Positions 55,403-64,000 of a stretch of DNA of 64,000 nucleotides are shown here, piece after piece. The translations under genes were made by a program, and so were the position numbers. The notes under the pieces were generated by a model that was given only the letters and a program-made list of their open reading frames with translations, was not told where the DNA came from and searched no databases. Every line of letters starts with the position of its first letter. Within the stretch, counting starts at the first letter, position 1. The stretch is from Hypholoma sublateritium FD-334 SS-4 (lineage: Eukaryota > Basidiomycota > Agaricomycetes > Agaricales > Strophariaceae), in contig KN817630.1 in NCBI GenBank assembly GCA_000827495.1, forward strand, positions 66,555 to 130,554, read 5' to 3'.

Positions 55403-57149
55403 CTACGCACTTTTCGCCTGTTTCGCGATAAACTTCGCGATATACTGTATCATACCTCCCGTTTCTTCCCCAGTGGGCCGAATCCACTTCTCCGGGAGCG
55501 AAAACCCATACTATTGGACATATGTCAAAAAGATTGAAGAAGGAAAATTGAAAGACTCGGCATACCGTTCCCGTGTCCCGCAAGTGCGCGACGTATGAAT
55601 ATTTAATAGCCTCACGCGCGTACATCCAATCAACGATATTTCCATATGCAGGATATAGCGTTGAGCATAAAGATCCGACTTTGAACTCTGTGCCATGCAC
55701 AGATTTGATAGCATGCGATGCTCCCAGTGCAGCCTCAATTTGATCCTCCGCATCTTTCGGTAGGCGTTTACACGTATATGAGTACGGCGAGGAGACTATT
55801 TCGACGACTGAGCAAGCATGCATCAGTCAAATTCAAAAACTCACTCATTTGGCCGTAGCTCCTCAAATCTACAAAGGCGATGACATTGGGCAACGTCGCG
55901 ATCCAGTTCGCAATATTGTTGACCTCGGGCGATTCGAATGGGCGAGTTCCGGGGTACCAATGAGAACAAGGATTTGTAGGCACGCGTGGTTTCGCTTGGG
56001 AATTAAGGTGTCGATACTGCTTATTGTCGGTGGCTTCGGGTCTCCATTTATATCCCTGGATTATATTTAGCCAGGGAAAGCACTGCGAACATGGGAACTT
56101 GCCCAATTTCTAAACAATGAAGAAATAAGCGTGCGACAAGGTATGCATAGTTTGATAAGGCATACCGATTCATATCCAGTCCAACACATTCCGTGTAGGG
56201 CCCTATGACTTGGCGATTCTTGTACCAATATCTATCTGACTCCCAAGTATATTCATAGCCATCTGGATTGGGCATGGGAATGATGTGAAAATCCTTGAAA
56301 AGAAATGAGAACCACACGAGGAATACGACGCGAAACGTACGAAGTGGTCCAAGAGTTTTGATAAGGAGTAGTGCTCGGACGAATTTGCCACAATGGCTTG
56401 AGCAAGGTAGGTAGAGGCGGCAGTGGCAATCCACTAAAAGTTGGTCAGTAACAGAAAACTGGGTCAAACCTCTACATGCATACCTCGCGAGCATGTTGAG
56501 CACCAACAATGACGAATCCCAATTTTTCCCCATCATGTGCGACGGGTGTCTTCTTAGGTGCCTTTTTCTTTCTGCGACCACCGCTCTCTTCGTCTTCCTC
56601 GCCCTCGTTGTACGCGCCCGTTGAGATAGTGAGCCCATTCATCTCCCTTCCTTCAGCGCTTAGCCCCAGATTAACAAGCCGTGTTATGTTGGGATATGTG
56701 GCGGCAAGTTGCTTGATGAACGATTGCACTTCAGACAGTGGGTGATAGTGGTCGTGGAATGTAGTGTTTTCCAAGGAAGAGATATTCCATGCCGAATGTG
56801 ATAACGCCAACGGAGGTACGTTCACTGATATGGAAGTAGAAGTGTGACGCAGTTGTGCCAATTCTTGCGGTAGGAAAGGGGCATCCGGCGGGAAATAGAC
56901 GTCCACGAAGGCGTCTGTCGCGTGCCAAATATCAAGATCATGTTCCTAAGCACATTGTACAGTTGGTAACGCCCGATATAGTGAGTCAAATACCTGTGCA
57001 ACAGCCAAAACAGATTGGACTGCAGATTCAGTGCTAAATCGTCGTAACACACCACCTCTGGTCTTTTCCTCCTGCAGAATCTGCTGTTCAGCAGAGCAAT
57101 AACTGACAATTACCGCAAGAAGGAATGCCCAAAGCCATGTTCCCGCCAT
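55403..57149 (-). CDS. ECM14: ECM14-like inactive metallocarboxypeptidase (M14 family)
   Basis: A multi-exon gene starts at 57149 with a signal peptide (MAGTWLWAFLLAVIVSYCSAE). A prodomain follows, then an M14 carboxypeptidase domain. The HxxE zinc motif is present (GAQHAREW, near 56470), with PNPDGYEYTW and DMNRNWGYKW. The third zinc ligand, normally His in DLHSYGQ, is Arg (VDLRSYGQM, near 55860). The catalytic Glu, normally in FELRD, is His (YVAHLRDTG). The Arg before KNR is Tyr (RYWYKNR). Loss of the catalytic Glu is the known hallmark of the fungal pseudo-peptidase ECM14, linked to cell wall biology. The additional loss of a zinc ligand is unusual. An acidic then lysine-rich insertion (GEEDEESGGRRKKKAPKK) precedes the HxxE strand. 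The final exon ends AKQAKSA at 55403. It is secreted or resident in the secretory pathway. Confidence 0.87.
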
Positions 57150-57514
57150 TTAGCTTAGCCCTAGGTAGTGGGGAGAACAGAAACTTGTGGTCGTGTGCCA
57201 TGAAAGATCCCATTACGTAAATAGGGCACAGACCATCCAAGCGGCGCGCGCGTTCCGGTCCCGTGGAGTGGCACGAGCGTTGTCAGAGCGTTGTGCCGCC
57301 CTTCATATATCTTATTTTATTACGCTGCTTTTGATTTTGTACTGGTCGAATTACTTAGAGACAGTGGGGCAAATTCACACAAAATGTGGAGAAAATCGAT
57401 TTGAAATTGACTTTCGACATGCATAAGTTCTACTTTCAAGTGTAAGTTATCTCCATATTACTTGCCACAGCAACAAAGTTTCTTGACATCATACGCTACA
57501 TATTAAGGTCATTC
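57150..57514. other. Intergenic, 0.37 kb
   Basis: This is the promoter of the ECM14-like gene (right of 57149) plus the 3' flank of the next gene. No gene is seen. Confidence 0.5.
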
Positions 57515-58351
57515 CTATGTACGTACTATATCGTACAAAGGCTTAAATAGAGCGACATTTACGCGCATCTGGCCGTTGGCGTCGAAAATCATTCCGTAAT
57601 ATGTAATCTCGTTGGCGGCGTCATAATGATACCGTCCCATAGGATACGCCAACATTGTTGGGTATGCAGTCTGTTGTCGTAGTTTTCGAAAAATTGGGCG
57701 CAGCGTCTTGCTCTCATTCTTGTTAAGCGGACCAGATGCATTGATCTTTTGCTCGAATCCCCCTCGAAGACGGCTTAACACATTCAAGGGGAGTTGCGCC
57801 ACATAGACCAGATCACTGCTCTTCCATCCTGTGCCCGGCCTTTCGTAGTGGATTCGAAAAGCTGCCATAAATGCTGCGATGAAGACAGCATGCCCGTGGA
57901 TGTTGCCGTCCGTGATCATCTTCTCGCTGACGGCGCCGGAGGTCAAGTAGCGGTGGAAGAAGAGAATGATGGTCTCTACGAAAGCGCTCTGAGCGCCCAC
58001 GTATTGAAAGAGACGAAAAATGTAAGGCTCAAGCGGGCACATCTGCCACGCATGTGAAAATTGACTGTCGCTCTCGCACTCGAACGTATATTTGAGGCAG
58101 TTGAAGCATGTCTGCGCGGCGCTCAGATCTCCATGAGGAGGGTTGTTGGATCTGCCTCCGAATAGCCAGGCTCGGAACCTCGCGAGGGAAAATCTCCCGC
58201 CGGCGGGAGTAGGCTCTGTGCGAAAGGAACGGGAAGCTGCCGCTTTCCGTTCTGCAGCAGGGAAAGGAATGGAGTCTGCATTATTGGGGCTGGACGAAGA
58301 CAAGACGAGGGAGTTAGAAAAAGAGTGATGATCATGGTTGACTATACTCAC
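57515..58351 (-). CDS. Unknown protein, 278 residues
   Basis: A single open frame starts MSIVNHDHHSFSNS. The first 75 residues are Ser/Pro-rich and probably disordered. The remainder has the composition of a folded domain. A cysteine pair (CFNCLKYTFEC) and MCPLEPYIFRLFQYVGAQSAF are followed by the hydrophobic helix AVFIAAFMAAFRIHYE and a C-terminal region ending PLYDIVRT. No catalytic motif or known family is recognised. There is no signal peptide. It is probably real because of its length, single clean frame and folded-like composition. It sits head-to-tail upstream of the ECM14-like gene. Confidence 0.65.
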   Translation of the reverse strand: MSIVNHDHHSFSNSLVLSSSSPNNADSIPFPAAERKAAASRSFRTEPTPAGGRFSLARFRAWLFGGRSNNPPHGDLSAAQTCFNCLKYTFECESDSQFSHAWQMCPLEPYIFRLFQYVGAQSAFVETIILFFHRYLTSGAVSEKMITDGNIHGHAVFIAAFMAAFRIHYERPGTGWKSSDLVYVAQLPLNVLSRLRGGFEQKINASGPLNKNESKTLRPIFRKLRQQTAYPTMLAYPMGRYHYDAANEITYYGMIFDANGQMRVNVALFKPLYDIVRT

Positions 58352-59277
58352 TTAGGCGCAGAACGCGTGTTTACTATTCCTTTGCGTTGATGTATGGTCC
58401 CAGGTACTATGTCCGCTAACGGTGGAACAGGGAGCGACTTGGAGGGACCTACTCGAACGCGCGACATACTTAGTGTAGGGGACAGAATAGCCATGAGTGC
58501 GAAATTCCAGAGGATTTATATACCATTTTCTATACAGGCCTGCGCTTTCCGCTGCTTTGATCCCTTTCTAAGGGCAACGGGGTATCCGCTTGCTAAACGC
58601 TGAGAGCGCTTATCCAACTGTCAAAAGCCATCCAAAAAAGGCAGTCCAACTGAAGCGCAGCCAAATGCAGCGCCTGTCCAGCTGGCCGTAGGGCCAGCCC
58701 GAGCTGCTAAACAATTGGCTAGAGGGCCGTTCAGATACATAAAAGGCAATAATCCAATTAGGAAGTTTGCAATGGATATATTTGGGAATAGTTTACATAA
58801 GGAGATAGATTGCACCGTCACTACTAATACTAAGTATTAAATATTAAATAGTTATATTTTCGACTTGCTCTATCTGAAAGTCACGCTACTTACTGGCATT
58901 CTGCAAGGCTATCTGTAAGAAGAAAAAAAACAGGCAGGGCTAATATTGGACGAGGCTTTCTTTCTGGTTCGACCCAACGAATTCGTACATTGGTTAAACA
59001 GACAGAATAACCGGGAAATGATACAACATCGAAAGGAAAATAACGAGCAGTCACTAACAACAATAATAAGCTGGGAGGGAAAATGGAGGGTGAAAGATAG
59101 AGACGAAATAGTATGTAATAAAGATATACGAACCTCGCCATAGCCAAACAATTAGATCAATCGAAACAACGCCACGGCACCCTCATATGAAGACTAGAAG
59201 AAAGAGCTTTAAAAGACAAGCGTTTAAGCTCTGAAAACCAAAATACGGTCTGAAGTCAGCAGCAAGACAAACACAGC
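58352..59277. other. Intergenic, 0.93 kb
   Basis: It holds the promoter of the 57515 gene and the 3' end of the kinase gene. An AT-rich patch lies near 58830-58860 (ACTAAGTATTAAATATTAAA). No gene is supported. Confidence 0.45.
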
Positions 59278-62200
59278 TCATTGACCAGCGACCAAGTTCG
59301 TCACTTCACTCAGCCGATCTTCCAACGCCTCGATATCGCGCATGATCAACGTGTGCCTGCGCTCTAGCTCGCGTACCCGGTGGTCTCGCGACATATCGTC
59401 GTCATATCGGGTCGATCGCGGCGGGCTTGATCTTCGTCGCATATGCGATGGTTTCCCCTTCGTTTTAGGGAATGTTGACATCGCTGCCGGGGGAGACGAC
59501 TCGGGCATGAATATCGGGTTTCCCGTCGGCGGTGGTGGGGGAAGGCCAGCGTCAGGAACCGAAAACGCCTTGAACTTCGCCAAATTACTCTGTATCATCG
59601 CCGCAGTGCCTTTTTGGATTCCCGGCACAGAATCGGCCGTTGACGATGGGCCCAAACGCTCCCTGGCCTCCCGACCCTTGACCTCCGCATGTGTGAGCGG
59701 GATGGTCAACATGCCGCTGCTCGTTGTCGTCGTGGCCGTCGTTGTCGTGACGCTTCTGTCCCGTTCCCCAAACAACAGCGCTGACGCTCCGGAACCCGAC
59801 CGCGCGCGGCCACTGAAGTATCCGCTGACCGTCGGCGTGGCGCTGCGGCGCGACATCATCGTCATCGACATCACCGACATCGCCGACCCAGGGCGCGGGC
59901 TGGGGCTGGGGCTCGGCGGCCCGCCCCCCTCTGAGTCTGTGCTCTCCGAGCTAGGGTATGCGCCGTCGCCGAGCGCACGGCCTGCCTCCTCACGCGAGGG
60001 GTGGTAGTATATATCCGACGGGTCGTCGAACGCCCCGGTGCTGTCGTCCACGCCCGGAGCAACACCGTCGCGCGAGCGCGCCGAGCTCACGGCGCTGTAG
60101 TCCGGGCCTGGGATAGGCGTCGTGAAGCGGTCGAAACGCAGCTCCTTGTGCAGCGTTCCGTAGTTCAGGCTGCGCCCCACAGCGCCCGACGCTCCGGGCC
60201 TCCCCGTACCCGCGCTGGTGCCTCCTGTCCGCTCACGCGAGCCGAAGACGCTCAAGATGCGCGGCTTGCGCCCGCTCTCCAGTATTTTCTTGCGCGCGCT
60301 CATGCCAACGCACTCGACGAGTTGCTTCATGGCCTCACGGTCGGAGACAATGCGGCGCGGTGCGGTCCTACGGACTGTACTCGTGCGCGGGAGGGTGGCG
60401 TATGGCGAGAGGGCGTATGGTTTCATGGGCGTGCTATACATGTGCTTAGGACCGGGTGTAGAGAACATTGGTGCCGCGTTCGCCCATGTCGGCGGCACAG
60501 AAAGCGTGTTGGGGCTGGGGCTGTGCCGTACTGGCACGGGAGTAGCATGTAGTGGAGTGCGCGAAAGCGGGCGCGGGGTGCTGAGGCCTGTATGTAGGGT
60601 GCTTCCCGACTCCGCGATAGCTTCTTCAGGGAACGCATACAACGGTGGGCCCCATGAGAACCCAATGAAGCTGGATGCGGTCCCTGAATTTTCTTTCCAC
60701 GACATTGAAAGTGAAGGCGTATGGGATGGGTTCGATCCAGGGCTGGGGCGGAGCAGCGACAGGCCGGGTGACACAGAAGATGACTGGAAGAAGGCGGAAA
60801 ACGCAAACCCTTGGGAGAGTGAATCCGAGCGATCAGGGCGTGTTCCCGCAGCGGCGGACTCCCCAGGGGCAGAAGATGGTTTCGGCTCTGAGTAAGTAAA
60901 CTGGGGGAGATGTAATCCTGTTGGCGCAGATTTCGTCGATAAAGTTGTCCAATCGATGCCTTCGAACAAAGGGTGATCTGTAATTTCCATGACGTTGCGA
61001 CGTCCAATACGTTGATTTGCTGAAGTCAGTAAACTGCACAGCTGTTAATTTCCTGCTGGAAGATGGAAGAAGATACGCACCGGCGTAAAAAGTGTTGATA
61101 TTCGTGTGAAATAGGCACCTTCTGATCGAAACGCAGTCCTTTCTATGCATTATATATCAGCTTCGGTTTCAAACGCGGAAGGGCTGACTCACATCATGGT
61201 TCATAATTCGGACATACGTCTGCCTGATATCACTGGCAAAGAAGGGGGCAACACCATAAGCCATTTCGTAGAGCATGGAACCGAGACTCCACCAATCCGT
61301 CTCCACGCCATATCCCTCTGTTTCGGGCTCTCTCTCCATTTCTTCCTCTTCCATTTCCAACGCGAGCAAAGCTTCTTCGTGTGCTTGCAGAATTTCTGGA
61401 GATATGTAGTCACACGTCCCACAGGGAACGAGACAATGCCTCTTTGGAATGAGCTGAGTGCCGTCTTCCTTGGGAGGTAGGAGTGGCGCTGCGGATCCGA
61501 AGTCGATGAGGAGAACATGAGCATCTGGCGTAAGCACAAAATTGTGCGGTTTAATGTCACTGGAATTGCACTTCAGTAACATGTCTATAGACCATATGAA
61601 TTATACTAACCGATGTGCGAAACCTTGCGAATGACACCAATGGATAGCACTGACGAGTTGAGGAGCCCACCACATAAGATCCGATTCCAGGACGCGACCA
61701 TCGTGAGGACTCGATTCGAGTACATCCCATAGTGTGCCTCCTTCTGCGTAGTCCATAACGATACTCAGATGCGTAGGCGTTTGGAAAGCGCAGAGGAGGT
61801 GCGGGGCCCATGGAGAATCTGTCTTGACAGCTTGTAAGAGAAGATCTCGTTCATATTGGGGTGAGCATTGCTGTGGATTGATAAGAGCACGCAAGGAGCA
61901 CAAATCTGGAAACGCACATCACGCGTCCTTAGAGCAAACCGCTTCTCAATAGACTTGCGGACGTAGACGCAATTGTTTAAGCGGCAAGTAACAACGTCAA
62001 TCTTGCAGTTTATTAGTGCGTGTCGCTATTTATGCAAGCTTCCGCACTCACCACACCAAACTGTCCATATTCCAAAGTCCCAACTACATCTAAATCGTTA
62101 TCGTTGAATCGTAAGGAGTCGACCTCGACCGTCTTCGCTATAGAGATCCATAAGCTTTCAGTATAGTCAGACTCGTTGCGACGACATACCTGTCTTCCCA

Positions 62201-62316
62201 ATCACTGTCTGCCCGTGCATAAGGCGATCCAATGCAACTCCTTCTGCATCTTCGTCGCCTTGATTCTTGAGCAAGGAAGTTAACCGTGATTTGCGCTGGT
62301 GCCATAAGAGAGACAT
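59278..62316 (-). CDS. AGC-type serine/threonine kinase with long disordered C-terminal tail
   Basis: The start [12 protein letters not shown] at 62316 joins in phase (...[16 protein letters not shown]) to the kinase domain. The gly-loop region is [11 protein letters not shown], the probable ATP Lys is in VYVRKSIEK, and the hinge side is [13 protein letters not shown]. The catalytic loop HRDIKPHN forms across an intron; DFGSAAPLL and [12 protein letters not shown] follow. An acidic insertion ([14 protein letters not shown]) precedes [14 protein letters not shown]. The domain ends [14 protein letters not shown] and HPLFEGIDW, typical of the AGC group and closest in feel to DMPK/MRCK-like kinases. 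The last 550 residues (59278-60990) are Ser/Pro/Thr-rich, with a short C-terminal coiled coil ([12 protein letters not shown] ... LEDRLSEV). Total is roughly 950-1,000 residues. The biological role is unknown. Confidence 0.85.
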
Positions 62317-64000
62317 GCATCAGGTACTGGCTGGAAAGTTTCGTTCCTAGGAATGTGGGACGTGCTATCTACGAGTTATACAACGCTTTTTAGACTCTCA
62401 GTACTACAGTAATCAAGATATGAAGACAAGCAGATGGTGGTCGTATTTTGAACCAACATGATTATGTAATTCTTCAACCATTGTGGGTGAAGTTCCAATC
62501 CACAGGCATGACCAGGCCTGACCCCCAGCGAGAAATCCCGAAAACCACACCAAACATTAGGTAACCGTAATAGGCATTTTCATTTGGTTTAGCAATCTGG
62601 CTGTGGGCACGTTTGGTTTAGCTCAAAAGTAAACGAGAAACAACAATGCAAGCCATTTCATTAAACAGTACAGAACGACAAAAAACCATAATAAAATANA
62701 TGTACAGGACCCTGTAACAGCGCCACAGCTCACNGGGCTGCATATAAGTNGTCTCTCCGCCGTCTCCCCTCTCTGGTTCGGGTCTCCTCCATCGTCGGCC
62801 CCATTGCCCATCCCCAATAGGCACGCCCAATTCCCTAAACTGCAGGTGCAAGTCGACAGTCCCGTATGCGCGCCTGCAGATCATGAATTGATAAGAACCA
62901 GCCGCGAGGGAGGTGAGGAAGTCGCATTGCTAGTGTATGCGTCAGCACCTTCCAAAATCGGCGAAGATATAGACCATCGACATTACCCTTGTGTGACCAT
63001 CTCCGCTACTTGACGATAATGTTGCTGGGCAATATCTAGGGATCAATTTCAGCATACACTAAATTCTATACTTACTATAATCGTGAACTTACCTGTCGTC
63101 ACCTCATGATCGTTATTATTCACAGACCTCTTGCAGACACCAGATGTTGCGAGCAATACCTGTGAAAATGCAAGGCCATCATCAGACAGCTTCAAAGAGA
63201 CCGTGATAACCCGTGCTCGAGAAATTTTGAACAGGAGCTCCAGCTCGACATGTTCGTGCGGCTGCCTGTTCACNGAATTCCCTTGAAAATGGCGCTACAG
63301 AAATATTCCGTGAAAAAAGAGACGCATATATTGGGCATATACTTACCGAGACTGTCATCCAGCCCTAGAACATCTCTAGGGCGCGACTTGGACAGAAGTA
63401 CCAGGGTCCAGTGCGTACTATATAAGCAATAAGTCGATCAAATCTATCAGAATAGACTCACCAAGGCCACCTCTCGCACCTTCAAAGTGAAGGAATTGAG
63501 TGTCAAATAAGAATGTGCGGGGTGTTACATGGCGGACAGAAAGAACTTAGAACTTCGGAGGAAAGAACCGGGTTGTGCGTCGCGCCGCATATTGATCACA
63601 TGATGTGTACGCGTCATCGCTACTTTGAGGTCTCTAAGTTTAACCAGAAGCACGGACGTCTTGCGGTGGCATGGGCCTATTCTGTTCCGTGAGCCGCATG
63701 ATGGAATAGTAGGCGCGCCATGCGCACTCTGCTCGCCTGCAAAAGATTGACAGCTTGAGACAGTCTGTATATTGACTGTAATACTTACATGACAAGTGTG
63801 CGACAAATAACACAGCTTGGGAGTTTCAATGTCGTGAGCGGCAACGTATAGTAGGAACGCAGCAAGCATATTACAATGGGATTGGAAGGACTCCAATGGA
63901 GTGGACTTGGAGTGGACGGGCCGTTGTGAACTACTTACGTAATGATTGGTCCTCAGAACTTTCAATCTGATTGCAGCAGGCGCTGGCTTTCAATGACTTC
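62317..64000. other. Unresolved 1.7 kb at the right edge; possible gene fragments
   Basis: Protein-like pieces occur on the minus strand: VELELLFKISRARVITVSLK and SQVLLATSGVCKRSVNNN (63120-63270), a following DIAQQHYRQVAEMV-type segment near 63010-63040, and AECAWRAYYSIMRLTEQNRP near 63680-63740. Plausible splice sites separate them, but I cannot assemble a convincing gene or name a family. Four ambiguous bases (62699, 62734, 62750, 63274) fall here. The gene may continue beyond the window. Confidence 0.3.

Noticed and set aside
59342..60895. Plus-strand frames of 221, 183 and 225 codons
   Set aside because: They are antisense to the kinase's Ser/Pro-rich tail, which is GC-rich and therefore poor in stops. 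They have no domains and overlap one another in different frames.
1..64000. CRISPR arrays, bacterial operons, riboswitches
   Set aside because: Spliced eukaryotic genes throughout; no regular spacer arrays or bacterial signals were seen.

Overview
The window is nuclear DNA from a filamentous basidiomycete, most likely an agaricomycete. Genes are split by many short GT-AG introns of about 45-65 nt. The gene content fits this assignment: class I sesquiterpene synthases with a DExxD motif and an NDxxSxxxE motif, a type-3 copper tyrosinase with a C-terminal lid domain, F-box/leucine-rich genes, a KRE6/SKN1 glucan-synthesis protein, MYND-finger genes and RecQ-type helicase relics. All reading is by eye from sequence and family knowledge; no search was run. 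A few ambiguous bases (N at 5111, 5209, 5224, 62699, 62734, 62750, 63274) lie outside the confident genes.

Layout. 1-1062: 5' part of an FAD monooxygenase, running off the left edge. 1063-7450: repeat-like accessory DNA with a truncated RecQ helicase, two matching paired-hairpin elements in opposite orientation, a helically spaced motif array and a decayed aminoglycoside-phosphotransferase-like gene. 7453-15667: MYND protein, a large disordered protein, and a ten-exon KRE6-like gene with an exceptional 1,010-nt intron. 17440-27831: a complete paralogue of the first FAD monooxygenase, tail-to-tail with sesquiterpene synthase 1, then a PTR2 peptide transporter and a divergent sugar transporter. 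29505-35283: an F-box gene and a multi-pass membrane protein lying between two related short direct repeats. 35953-42972: a lone tyrosinase C-terminal domain, a second copy of the disordered protein, sesquiterpene synthase 2, and a small membrane protein. 43910-54084: a second F-box gene, a diverged inverted repeat, a complete tyrosinase, and three tandem short-chain dehydrogenases. 55403-62316: an ECM14-like pseudo-carboxypeptidase, an unknown protein, and an AGC-type kinase. 62317-64000: unresolved.

How the genes may work together. Several families occur more than once: FAD monooxygenase (two), sesquiterpene synthase (two), disordered protein (two), F-box (two), short-chain dehydrogenase (three), and tyrosinase plus a tyrosinase fragment. 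The terpene synthase and FAD monooxygenase pairs keep the same exon lengths, so they are recent duplicates. Synthase 1 and monooxygenase 2 sit 173 bp apart in convergent orientation with two transporters nearby, which could be a small terpenoid locus; this is inference. The secreted ECM14-like protein and the KRE6-like protein both point to wall biogenesis.
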